Shown in pieces: positions 1 to 8,713 of a DNA stretch of 17,752 nt. The stretch is from Physocladia obscura (lineage: Eukaryota; Chytridiomycota; Chytridiomycetes; Chytridiales; Chytriomycetaceae): assembly GCA_027596945.1 (NCBI GenBank), contig JADGJH010000505.1:1-17752 (forward strand). The letters are read 5' to 3'. Below the pieces are notes generated by a model. The model worked only from the letters and a program-made list of their open reading frames with translations. It ran no database searches and had not been told where the DNA came from. Position 1 is the first letter of the stretch, and every line of letters starts with the position of its first letter. The position numbers were made by a program, and so were the translations under genes.

Positions 1-1932
1 AATCACTAATCAAGTGAAATTATGGGGAATTTGAAATGGACTGATTAGGCATGAAAAAGGCTATAAGAAGGCTGTTGAATTTTGACTTTTGAAAACATTC
101 TAAAGTAAATAACTCTCTGCCCAAAACTACTATCAAGTTTAAGGCTCACAACAATGCTAAGCCTTACAACTCAAAAACCAACACTTCAAGCATCCAGTTT
201 GCCAATTTGCACTAGGTGATATCTCAGGCTGTATAAAATTGTGAATGCCACTATTTCAGTTGTATGAGGGGAAAGTATTGAAATTGAAGATTTTTCAGAA
301 ATGGAGAATTTATTGGAACATATTATGAATGGTTGAAATTTTTTTATCACAGAAACCATATGTTTTTTTAAAATTTTAGAGAGAAACCCTATGGACAACA
401 ACACATATATATACTTTGCTATCTACTGCTTATGTTGGTCAGTGAATCATGAGATTCATGCTGCTCATGGGCAGATGACAACAAGACATGAATGCATTCA
501 GTATCATAAATGACAATTCCTGCTTGTTGTATATGGATATTTTCAGAAAATACCATTCACATGTCAAAGTTCACTCTTTTTAGATTATCAATAAGATAAT
601 GAGACCATTTCAACAATGCCTTTGATTTGAACTATGAAGTTTCATGTGGCTCAAACATGTCAATTTTCAAGTAGAAAACCCATATACTGTTCAAAACCCA
701 AATAACTACTTTATGTAACATAAATTTCTCTTTTATAAGTCATCAATTAAATTTATAGTGCAGGTTGATATTTTAAAAACAGATCAAATGTTTTCATTTA
801 GATTTCAATAGCATTTCAGTATGTTGTTGTTTACTTTTTGACTTGGAAGGAAGGGAGATCAATCATGACCAAAATTTCAGATGGACAAGAACAATCATAT
901 AGGTTAAAGTGTCATGTGGACACCTATATGCACATCTAATATAATTAGCCTGATTTAGAACTTAACAAAGGCCAGTAACACAGAACTCAAAAACTTTGAA
1001 TTTAAAAGAAAAGCAAATATAATTGTCTGCTTCCAGAATTAAAAAAAAATAAAATAAAAGAAAGAAAATAATTAATAATTAATAAATAGCTAAAGCAAAA
1101 TGAAGAAAATATAAAATAAACCTAAATAACCTTGAACTTGCAATGGGGCAGTAATTGTGTCATGAAAAACTGCATTTGGGGGAAACCTGACCCTAATCAT
1201 GGACCTGTGAAAAGACAACAAGCTGTAGAACTGTATTGAAATGGGGTGTTTGATCTGCTAAAATCAAACCAATCAATGCCATGCTCCTGCAACTTGCAAA
1301 CTGCTCAGGAATGTCTGAATTCTGATATTGGACATGAGGAGACAGAGAATAAGAGTTTTAAGGATAATTAATATTAATAATGGGTTTTATGTTTTTTTTA
1401 GATCATAAAAATAAATTTTTTTAAGACCTTCCAATTAAGCTCCTCTCCCAAAACTCAAACAATAAGATGATTACTCTTAGAGTTATAATGGAGAAGAAGC
1501 AAAAACTCTGAGAATATTGAGCTTATGAAAAAGCAACTGTCAAGGGGATTGACAATGGTCCCATTCCACTGGATGGTGTCCTAACCATTAAGCCAAAATT
1601 CTTACTTTCATTTGTGAGAGAATCAAAGAGATTGCACATGGGCAAAGAGTGAAGCAATTGAATATTCTTGATCTGTGTCATGCACATTGAAGACTTCTAT
1701 TTTTCTTTTAAGGCAAAGTTTTTAATAAAGAATTCTCTGTTTATGTATTTCATTTGCAAAGTTTCAGGTGGAATCTGAAACATGACAAAGTGGAATTTTT
1801 GAGTCGGGGAAAAGAAAATTTTTTTGAGAATGAAAAAATAATGAAATAAAAGAACAAAATAAAGAATAAAGGTGTAAGTAGAATAAAGTTGTTGCAGAAA
1901 GCTTCCTTGACAAATAATATCACGCACAAGTC
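1..1932. other. AT-rich intergenic/repeat compartment without CG
   Basis: No convincing gene is seen on either strand. Open frames are short, low in complexity and end in AT-rich runs. One minus-strand stretch near 430-530 reads like an eroded coding fragment, but it is too short to name. The dinucleotide CG is absent from the start to about 1803, which fits long-term cytosine methylation and deamination of repeat DNA. A poly-A/AATAA-rich stretch lies at 1038-1130. Confidence 0.7.
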
Positions 1933-2441
1933 ATGAATGGTCACAAAATTGTATTAGAGTTTTATATTGCATCAGCCTCTAAAGAAGTGAAGCGGGATGA
2001 ACTATCCAGAGATTGGGACATATATCAAGATGATGTGCAACCCGAAGATTGCCATGCGAAACTACGACCTGGCCTTTGCCACGCACTTGCACGCACTTGC
2101 GCGCGAATAACGTAGCAGCCGCAAACAAGCCACAACATGTCGGAGTCAAACTAATACTCGCCGGATCCCTCAGCGAAAAATACAAGCGCAATGCAATCAA
2201 CAATGGCCTGCTGTGTCTTGAAGCGCCCGAGATTGTGGACATGTTGAGCGAGGAGATTGGCGGACGCGGCGCTGGAAAGGGAACTGTGCGTATTGGGTAG
2301 AAATTTCACGCCCAGTTTGCGACTGGAAAGGTGACGTTGACTTAAGGATTGTCTGTGAAGCAATTTCCTGTTGTGGCTGTGGGAAAGGTGATCGTGGTCG
2401 AGGACCTCGAAAACTGGATCAAAACGAAGATTGGCGAATAA
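1933..2441 (+). pseudogene. homoaconitase (Lys4-type) C-terminal domain, degraded copy
   Basis: Homoaconitase converts homocitrate to homoisocitrate in the fungal aminoadipate pathway to lysine, in mitochondria; only the C-terminal swivel domain is present here. Readable blocks are IYQDDVQPED (about 2020-2050), IAMRNYDLAFAT (about 2047-2083) and VGVKLILAGS followed by YKRNAINNGLL and EAPEIVDML (2130-2245). The last block is KVIVVEDLENWIKTKI (near 2388-2434). They fall in three frames. A 10-base unit, acgcacttgc, is duplicated at 2081-2100, and removing one copy puts the two flanking frames back in register. In-frame TAG (2298-2300) and TAA (2343-2345) precede the terminal TAA (2439-2441). The glycine-loop part of the domain expected before the REQAA-like block is missing. 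The first two thirds of the enzyme are absent upstream. The family call rests on motif recall; the breaks are seen directly. Confidence 0.72.
2081..2100 (+). repeat. 10-bp perfect tandem duplication
   Basis: The unit acgcacttgc occurs twice head to tail inside the homoaconitase relic. Ten is not a multiple of three, so the duplication shifts the frame exactly where the reading frame of the relic changes. Confidence 0.9.
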
Positions 2442-2478
2442 TAAGACAGCCTTTATCTTTTTCTTTTTAGCCATTCAA

Positions 2479-3051
2479 TCATTTACCCACGTTGCGCTCA
2501 TATTCCAGAATGACAATACCGTCCTTAACAGTCCGGCAATTCTTAAGTCGAAAAGTCCGCATTTTCCTGTCTTCAGAATCAAATGGCGACAGTCCGCCAC
2601 CGACAGTCAGCGGATACAGAACCAGATGCAATTCATCAACGAGGTCATGTTGCAGCAGCGATTTGACAAGCGTGGTACTGCCATAAACCAATAAATCGCC
2701 ACCTTCACTCCCTTTCAACGCTTCAACCTCAACCAAAGCACCAAGCACGCTGGAGTTGTTCCACTCTGCTCCCCGCATCCCCGTCGAAACCACATACTTT
2801 GGTATGCTGTTCATGCGCTCGGCAAACCAGCCTGAAGTCTGTCCAGGCCAGTAGCCTGCAAACTGATCATAAGTCTTTCGCCCAAGAAGCAAAGCATCAA
2901 CGGATGCAAGCTCGTCGGCTTTGTATTTGCCAACAGCCTGCGACGGATAGTTGGACTGCCAGCCACGGTGAATGTGGTCGGTCTCGTCCCCGCCAGGAGC
3001 CTCAACGACGCCGTCCAGTGTGATGAACTCAGTGGCGATGACTTTTCGCAT
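2479..3051 (-). CDS. RibD C-terminal/dihydrofolate reductase-like family protein
   Basis: An intact, intronless reading frame of 190 residues. The start is the ATG at 3051-3049, directly before RKVIATEFITLDGVVEAP; the open frame extends further upstream but without family resemblance. Motifs typical of the stand-alone RibD_C/DHFR-like group (YwjB/YyaP-like) are visible in order: FITLDGVVEAPGG (residues 7-19), DALLLGRKTYDQFAGYWP (mid-protein), KYVVSTGM, and DLLVYGSTTLVKSLL with DLVDELHLVLYPLTVGGG near the C terminus. Such proteins have a Rossmann-like NADPH-binding fold and are usually homodimeric; substrates are mostly unknown, so DHFR activity is not implied. It converges on the homoaconitase relic with a 37-bp gap. 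The absence of introns and bacterial-looking motifs make horizontal origin possible, though such genes also occur widely in fungi. Confidence 0.82.
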   Translation of the reverse strand: MRKVIATEFITLDGVVEAPGGDETDHIHRGWQSNYPSQAVGKYKADELASVDALLLGRKTYDQFAGYWPGQTSGWFAERMNSIPKYVVSTGMRGAEWNNSSVLGALVEVEALKGSEGGDLLVYGSTTLVKSLLQHDLVDELHLVLYPLTVGGGLSPFDSEDRKMRTFRLKNCRTVKDGIVILEYERNVGK

Positions 3052-3287
3052 TTCAAAAATCTGGATTCTGTGGTTGTTCGTGGTAAAACAGATTAAAAAA
3101 ATGCTTATTGGAATGTCATGTGGGGCCTGACTATAATCGACCATTTGGAGAAGTCTTTGCAGAATTTCACTACCAACTTCTACAGAAGGGTCTTGCCACT
3201 TTCTCCCATGCCATAGTTCCCACTACTAGTTACACAATGAGTACATATGCCTGCTAAAGTGTTCCTTTCATTACCCAGGCCAAGACA
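3052..3287. other. intergenic spacer
   Basis: Upstream of the minus-strand reductase start. It becomes CG-free from about 3140 rightward and marks the return to the repeat compartment. No promoter element can be named with confidence. Confidence 0.5.
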
Positions 3288-3910
3288 TTGAGTGACTGCT
3301 ACAAATATATTCTTACACCTGTGGCAGGAGACCTGTCAGTGAGCAGATCTGATTGGAGTGACAACAAAACTCCTAAGATTTCTGCCCTTATTGGTAAAGT
3401 TGGAGAGCTACAAGGAAAATGGTTGCATATACAAGGCACTACAATTGTGCTGAAAAACTGCACCCTGTCAGGAATATCTGACAAGATACCAGGTACACAG
3501 GCAATATTGTATGGACCTAGAATTTCTTCAGTTACCTCCAGCATGCTGTACAATAGCCTACCAATGCAAATCTTCTGTGTATCACCTAGGAAAAATACCA
3601 ACCTTGAATCATATGAGGTGACTCTTCCATCTCTGCACCAAATGCCCCATGATGAAGTATATGACATAGTAATGATACACCAATCTCTACTGACAATTTT
3701 GCTGAGAATTGGCAGAGATGGCATCACATAGCCAGCATGCCAACAAATACAGAAGCTCAAGAAGATGTCCCCTTTGTGAAATGCAATTTTAAATGGTATA
3801 GGCATTGTCTGCAGCATTGCCATTCACCAAAACTTCAAAAATGTGATTTAGAATTACCTGGATTATGTTCAAGTTCACTTTTTCAATATTGTTTAATGCC
3901 AAACAAATAA
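3288..3910 (+). pseudogene. eroded mobile-element or viral-type ORF, unknown family (two frames)
   Basis: An open frame at 3288-3731 encodes about 147 residues with a coding-like composition, including ISALIGKVGELQGKWLHIQG and TLSGISDKIPGTQAILYGP. Near 3665 the coding signal moves to another frame, which stays open for 81 codons to the TAA at 3908-3910. That part carries a Cys/His-rich patch, CNFKWYRHCLQHCHSPKLQKC minus its last residue (about 3790-3850), possibly metal-binding. No start with supporting context is seen, and the whole stretch lacks CG. The family is not recognised. The frame change suggests a dead copy of a repeat gene rather than an active gene. The opposite strand is also open here but reads less like protein. 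Confidence 0.42.
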
Positions 3911-4170
3911 ATAAAATTTGGCTGCATTTGAAAAATACTGAACAGTTGCTCAATTTTTACTTGCCAAAATGTCTGCATTTTTTTTAACATGTGAGACTCA
4001 GATTAAACAAGTTTTCTTGCTATTCCTCAACATTGTTCTAGTGCTTTTGTTTGCTTATTTAGCAGTGTGTGATTTTTCCCAAGCAAGGAGCAATAAATCC
4101 TGTAGTTTGAATTATAATCTGGTGTGTTGAGACTCTTTTTGTTCTCCTTTTTTTCATTGTTTCATATTAT

Positions 4171-4200
4171 GCATATCACTTTTTCCTTTCAGTGATATGC
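4171..4200. repeat. perfect 10-bp inverted repeat (hairpin)
   Basis: Arms gcatatcact (4171-4180) and agtgatatgc (4191-4200) are exact reverse complements around a 10-base pyrimidine-rich loop. It lies 30 bases before a second palindrome. Function is unknown; mobile-element ends often carry such hairpins. Confidence 0.8.
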
Positions 4201-4230
4201 TTTGAATCAGATTGTCATGTTCCTAACTTT

Positions 4231-4252
4231 TGTACTATATATATATAGTACA
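4231..4252. repeat. 22-bp perfect palindrome with TA core
   Basis: The sequence tgtac-(TA-rich core)-gtaca reads identically on both strands over 22 bases without a spacer. It can extrude as a cruciform and may simply be a TA-microsatellite with symmetric flanks. Confidence 0.85.
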
Positions 4253-4540
4253 TTCATTTTGATGGGTTGCATTTTTTTTTTCCAAAATCACAAAAGCGAA
4301 ACAATGGAAATCTTTACTTAAGGCACAAGACATAATCTCCAAGTCTGAGTTGCAGATCTGAATGCAAATCGCCAACCTTGAGGCATTGGAATTTGTGAAT
4401 GGAACAGAATCAAGTTGGCATTCAAAAAACATGTACATGGAAAACCAGCAAAATCAAAACTGATGACTTACTGTTCCACAGCAGTTCCCATAAACTGCAG
4501 GAAGATCATTTATGCTGTTGACAAATATTGAGAATGCTAT

Positions 4541-4985
4541 AATTGACAATATTATACCCAAAAGTTGATCAAAATCATTGCTGCTCTCACTGGAGAGTCA
4601 GATCTGTTAAAGTTGCTTTGAGGCCCTACAGACTCTTGAGTTTCATCTGGAAACCCACTTTTGTGTACATTTCAAACAAAATGCCAAATAAAACCACATT
4701 GCAAAGACATTTGTGCATTGATTCATCCATTTTGTGCAAGTTGCACGTCAGCAAATTTGCGTCTGAGTGTTGTTGCTTCACTGATTCTTGGAGATTGTTA
4801 CAAGAAACTTTGAAGTAGGAGAATGACTTGGTGCAGCCTATGGAATGCATATTTTATCTCGTGTAAAGAAGGAAAAAATTGAGGGATCAACTGATCCCAT
4901 TCAACAAGCAGAGGTTGCATATTTAATGGAGTTGTCAAAATATACTTTTATTGATGGTTTTGGAGAAACTGCAGGTATCTTGTGA
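4541..4985 (+). pseudogene. eroded coding fragments, unknown element gene
   Basis: Short coding-like blocks occur in different frames on the plus strand. The clearest runs from about 4806 to the TGA at 4983-4985. It contains NFEVGE, an in-frame TGA, then LGAAYGMHILSRVKKEKIEG and DPIQQAEVAYLMELSKYTF. An upstream block near 4690-4800 in another frame is cysteine-rich (HPFCASCTSANLRLS). Multiple frame changes and stops mean no product. The family is not recognised. Probably part of the same dead plus-strand element as the fragments at 5440-6490. Confidence 0.45.
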
Positions 4986-5400
4986 TTCATCAACAACACA
5001 ACTAAAGGCAATTTGGTCAATTGCAAGGATAAATTCGACAGGTGTTCAACCACTGTGAGTGTCAAAATATCAAAAAAATTTTATGCTGCTGGATGTGAGT
5101 TTTTCTTGGTTTACAGTTATATTTCTGGCAGTTTTGGCATTTATTGGAATACAGTGAGTTCAGAAACTCAAAAACAATTCTTGCAGAGAAAGCAAATTAT
5201 TGCTGTAATGAAACATGTTGATTACTGAAATTGATACTTGGGGTTTTGCTGTTTTATTGATTTTTTTAATTGGTTATTAACATATAATAAATCAAGTTTA
5301 AATATGGTGACATGAATTAATTTTATGTATTCAGTTTTTTAATCTGTTTTTAACCAAATTGACATAATTCAAGTTAATTTCAAAACCAATATAAGGTAAA
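4986..5400. other. AT-rich stretch, nothing nameable
   Basis: A 71-codon open frame at 5013-5228 shows no recognisable motif. The rest is AT-rich with several stop codons in all frames. It probably belongs to the same eroded element. Confidence 0.4.
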
Positions 5401-5439
5401 TTCAACATGCAGAAGGCAATTATTTCAGAACCCAAACCT

Positions 5440-5772
5440 GCAAGGGAATCACAACTGAATCTGTTTCATTTTACTTTGATGCTTTCAGTAGTTTCAAACA
5501 CAATTCCAAAGGTTTTATGTTGGATGATTAACTCTCTCTTTTTGACTGAGCTTGTCACTGAGACAAGATATTTTAATAACATCATGTGGTTTGGCTCCAT
5601 TTAAATGCACTTTAAAGAATGTCTTTTTGGATTTGCAGGAAAAATATTGTAAGGACAATCACATATTATAATCTGGGAACTACTAGATCCCAAAAGTCTG
5701 TACAATTCATATCAGCCACTTGATGATCTTGCAGCTGCAATGAGTGAGGACAGGAAGAATCTGACAGAATAA
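5440..5772 (+). pseudogene. eroded coding fragments, unknown element gene
   Basis: Two coding-like blocks lie on the plus strand in different frames. The first (about 5440-5527) includes CKGITTESVSFYFDAFSS. The second (5656-5772, ending in TAA) includes IIIWELLDPKSLYNSYQPLD followed by DLAAAMSEDRKNLTE. Stops and frame changes lie between them. The region has no CG. No family could be named. Confidence 0.42.
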
Positions 5773-6059
5773 AATGATATTAGGGTTTATTTTGGATTTA
5801 ATCTTATGTACTCCACCACAGAGTAATGCAGGTGTCAACATGTGGGTGTTGGTGGGTTTTGTGAAGTTGAAATAGCATTTTTCACATTTTGTGAAACAAA
5901 ATTGAGTAAAGAATTCCATTTTCATCTGGAACATGAGGCAAACTTGGTCAAGAGCTATTGAAAGCTGCTTTAGATATTCATGCAAATATTTTGAAATCTG
6001 TTATTGTTAATTCTTGGCAAAAATTATTTCCTTTTGAACAAAAATTTTGATACATGTTG
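5773..6059 (+). other. weakly coding-like interval of the same dead element
   Basis: Faint plus-strand coding blocks are visible, for example FCEVEIAFFTFCETKLSKEF (about 5857-5917) and DIHANILKSVIVNSWQKLFP (about 5975-6034), again in shifted frames. They bridge the clearer fragments on either side. Confidence 0.35.
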
Positions 6060-6487
6060 CAATCTTGCAGAGGATCTTGCCACTGATAATACAGATGAAT
6101 CTGGAGAGGCAATAAAAGAGTTTATTTTGAATAAGAATAATGGCTCAAGTATTAAAAAAGTCAATATTAAGGCTAAATACATGGTTGATGAATCAAAAGT
6201 TTATTCTGGTAAAGAATTACTTCAAGCACACAAAAAAAAAAAAAAGTGAAAGAGGAGAAAGAAAGAAAAAAAGAGCTTAAAGTTACATCAAAAAAAAAAG
6301 AAAAACAAAATTGTAGAAAGGAAGAGGGCTCATTCAGCTGATAAGGATCAAAAACAGTGTTGCAGAATCTTTAGTCAAGCCTGATGCATCAAGGGATGGA
6401 CCTCAAGCAACAAATGGCTGTGTTGTGCTAATTGCAAAATTTTTAGATGCAAGATCCAATGCAGAAATCTCTCTAATGAGCATATAG
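6060..6487 (+). pseudogene. lysine-rich C-terminal remnant, possibly of a DDE transposase
   Basis: The frame 6060-6249 encodes an acidic stretch (DLATDNTDESGEAIKEFI) followed by MVDESKVYSGKELLQAHKKK. It runs into a long poly-lysine/AAA tract that continues in shifted frames to about 6340. A last block, 6350-6487 (ending in TAG), reads NSVAESLVKPDASRDGPQA and CVVLIAKFLDARSNAEISL. A KELLQAHKKK-plus-basic-tail arrangement resembles C termini of fungal pogo/CENP-B-type transposases; that is a weak resemblance from memory. The A-rich tract is a natural slippage site and may explain the frame loss. Confidence 0.4.
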
Positions 6488-7149
6488 TAGTAAAAAACAA
6501 AACAAAAAACAAATCAGTTGTGATGCTACCCTCCTTATTTTAGTATCCAATGAAAATATAATTGTTTCAAAACAAACAAGTTATTCCAAAGTGTTTATCC
6601 AGGGCTTCAAGCATCAGAAAATACTGTTTGTATTTTTTTTTTGTTAACAAAAAAAATTGTGAAACAAAATTGTTCAAAAAAATTAGATCATTTTCACAGA
6701 CATGGTAAAGAAAAAAGTTGATTCTTTGGACATTTTTTGTGTGATTAATTTGGTATTAACCATTGCTTGCTATACTTTTACCTTCTTGTCAGACATTGCT
6801 GATTTGAACTTTTTAGATCATTCACCAGCTTTACTGTCTCTACTTGTCTTTGGTGCTTCAGATCTAGTGTATTATTTGCAAAATTTCGATTTTGGATGCC
6901 TAATATTATTATGGTTGTGCAACTCCTCATATCAATCCTTTGTATTGCTCCTATGGTACAGAAGCTCCAAGAATCACCGTAACATTGCCTTCAGAGATTG
7001 ACTCTTAGTTGCTGCTTTGCAAACAGTCATGCTCTTAGGCAGCTGTATTGGGGGAGGTTGCTTGCTTGCAGGGAGGGGGCTGGTCTGGATGGCATATGGT
7101 GACCTCCCTAAAGAGACCCTGGAAATCCTGCAACCTGCGTCCTCCTCCT
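6488..7149. other. mixed repeat sequence, no supported gene
   Basis: A 99-codon plus-strand frame at 6702-7001 is hydrophobic and could pass as membrane protein. The minus strand over the same bases shows lysine/serine-rich coding-like text (for example KKFKSAMSDKKVKV), so the plus frame is probably its shadow. The block 7041-7150 is conspicuously GC-rich against its surroundings, with short inverted repeats. Confidence 0.4.
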
Positions 7150-7150
7150 C
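7041..7150. repeat. GC-rich block, possible short inserted repeat
   Basis: About 110 bases of G-rich then C-rich sequence interrupt an otherwise very AT-rich stretch. The left part has ggggg, ggg and ggggg runs, and ggaggttgc recurs in inverted, imperfect form as gcaacctgcgtcctcc at the right. It sits exactly beyond the stop of the last minus-strand element fragment. A short non-autonomous insertion is one explanation. Confidence 0.3.
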
Positions 7151-7395
7151 TAATTGTTAATACCTGGTTTACATTCAACATCATTGCCATCTTCAACTAC
7201 CACACAATCAGTCTTAATCAAACTATTCTGCATCCCATCTTCATTGCTAATTGATGCGACATCATGTTGCCATTATCAATGACTGGAATCATATTAAAAT
7301 GTTTTGGAGAATCATTCTTTATGGAAATGTGGTACAGCTTTGGGTCTTGTGATATGCATGAATACACTGTGTTGTCATTTGAGAAAAAGTATCAA
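7150..7395 (-). pseudogene. element fragments (unknown large ORF, broken)
   Basis: Two overlapping minus-strand coding blocks in different frames. 7395-7218 contains DNTVYSCISQDPKLYHISIK and ends in TGA. 7257-7150 contains ASISNEDGMQNSLIKTDCVV and DGNDVECKPGINN and ends in TAG. The overlap and frame change around 7218-7257 point to an indel in a formerly continuous gene. The order matches the fragments at 7595-8562 read leftward. Confidence 0.5.
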
Positions 7396-7569
7396 ACTGC
7401 ATCATTCAGACTCATTAAAATCTATCAGTCTGCTTCTTGTCACTTCTCTTATTCAAACACCGTACAAAACAGTTTATCATTAGCTCAGCATTATTGCCAC
7501 TCTTGTCATATACTCTTTACAAAGTCATTGAAATAATCTGCCTTTAGTAGTTGCAGGGTCTCTCAATAC

Positions 7570-7792
7570 ATGTGGTTGTTGGCAACAATATAAATCAAGC
7601 AAGGGCATGGTGATTTCTCACTTTCAGAATGTGTTGGCAAAAAATGTCAAACTCTAAATCCATTGCATACAAGCTAATTCCGTACCTTTCACAGAATTGA
7701 AGTACTTGATTGGTTGTTACACCAGTGTCTATCTCACCTTCCTCAAAGATATCCAACAAGCCATCAAATGTTACTCCTTTAATATGTTTTCA
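7570..7792 (-). pseudogene. element fragment, possibly DNA-polymerase-B-like N-terminal region
   Basis: The frame 7792-7595 on the minus strand encodes KGVTFDGLLDIFEEGEIDTG, TTNQVLQFCERYGISLYAMD and QHILKVRNHHAL, then a TGA. The text continues in another frame with LIYIVANNHMY (about 7613-7570). A block of the form FC..Y.I..YA.D followed by a hydrophobic strand and A..NH.Y recalls proteins of large eukaryotic mobile elements and viral-type protein-primed or type-B polymerases. I cannot name the family firmly. A one-base shift separates the two parts, so no product is made. Confidence 0.5.
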
Positions 7793-7843
7793 ATATGTGT
7801 TTATTAAATATAAACACAAATGTTTTCATTGGTAAAGTTTGGT

Positions 7844-8155
7844 TTAAGATTTAAATGGTGGCAGTTTAAAATTGTCCCAAACATTCTTTGCTCTAATAAA
7901 GCTACTTGCAGGTGAGGAACTGGTTGTGTAACTAATATCTAAAATATCACAGTCGTATGGCTGCCTCTCAGAATACTCACTTGTTAAAGTATTAAGATGT
8001 TGTTTAATTAAATTGTCAAGAATATCTTGAATAATTCCTTTCTTGCTGTTTTCGTAATTGTAATCTCCGTAATGAATCACATATTTGAATTCATAAGTCA
8101 CAATGACTCTCTGTGACAGGAGAGTTGGAAGATAATACAACTGTGTCTTTCTTTT
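7844..8155 (-). pseudogene. element fragment, unknown domain
   Basis: An open minus-strand frame of about 100 codons. Near its 5' end it reads QLYYLPTLLSQRVIVTYEF and KYVIHYGDYNYENSKKG, followed by ILDNLIKQHLNTLTSEYSER and SFIRAKNVWDNFKLPPFK before the stop. Immediately upstream the coding signal sits in a different frame (KKGATNGCFQKRPIALFDG, about 8212-8156), so the gene is shifted here. Family not recognised. It lies between two other fragments in the same direction. Confidence 0.5.
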
Positions 8156-8212
8156 TGACCATCAAACAGGGCAATTGGCCTCTTTTGAAAACATCCATTT
8201 GTTGCTCCTTTT

Positions 8213-8562
8213 TTAGCGTAACAGGTGAATGTGGTCTCTCTCTCTCTTGAAAACATTATGAACAATGTCCATACCCCCAGATTGGAATTGGTTCATAATC
8301 TTGTCAGTTTTCTTGATGAAAACATCATGGCTGACAAAAGCAATACAGTTTGCAAGGCTCATAGTCATTCACTGTCACTTTCATTATTCACCCCCACAAC
8401 CCTTTCATCCACCAAAGCCTCAGACAACTTGTTGACCCAACCTTTGGCGATACCTTGTTGCCACAACATCAAGGCATTTGCACCATAATTCCCTTCAGCT
8501 TTGTTGAGGCACAACAGCAAACAATTAAATTGTCCTTTGAATGTTGATATTTTATCATTGGT
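8213..8562 (-). pseudogene. element fragments, upstream part of the broken minus-strand ORF
   Basis: 8562-8365 is open for 66 codons and includes STFKGQFNCLLLCLNKAEGN, YGANALMLWQQGIAKGWVNK and LSEALVDERVVGVNNE before a TGA. The signal then moves to the frame 8362-8213, with CIAFVSHDVFIKKTDKIMNQ and FQSGGMDIVHNVFKRERD, ending in TAA. The two frames abut, indicating a single small indel. CG dinucleotides are scarce but increase toward 8700. Family unknown. Confidence 0.5.
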
Positions 8563-8713
8563 TTAGTTCTCAGACTGTCATAGTTTTTCATCCAATTAAA
8601 GCTGTGACAACAAGGTTCAGGTACATGTTAGGGTTACTATTATGAATGATGGATTGTTTATACCTGAGCTGAAGTATTCCAGCCTTTTTCTCCCATTTCT
8701 CAGTTACTCCCAT

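Larger units (their letters stand above)
3911..4540. other. non-coding AT-rich stretch with two hairpins
   Basis: No gene is supported. It contains an AATAAA (4091-4096), a 10-bp-stem hairpin at 4171-4200 and a 22-bp palindrome at 4231-4252. It could be the 3' flank of the eroded element to its left. Confidence 0.5.

Noticed and set aside
186..404. 72-codon minus-strand frame, and 1697-1944 minus-strand frames
   Set aside because: Low-complexity Phe/Lys/Ile-rich text from AT-rich DNA, with no motif and no splice context.
2151..2474. Minus-strand 107-codon frame across the homoaconitase relic
   Set aside because: Shadow of the plus-strand homoaconitase text, with no motif of its own.
3299..3823. 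174-codon minus-strand open frame antisense to the Cys/His-rich relic
   Set aside because: Composition (Cys, Trp, Ile-rich) looks like a shadow. Loss of CG removes some stop-forming contexts and lengthens antisense frames. The plus-strand text is more protein-like and continues in a neighbouring frame.
6702..7001. Hydrophobic 99-codon plus-strand frame resembling a membrane protein
   Set aside because: The opposite strand shows Lys/Ser-rich coding-like text, whose antisense naturally appears hydrophobic. There is no supporting gene context.
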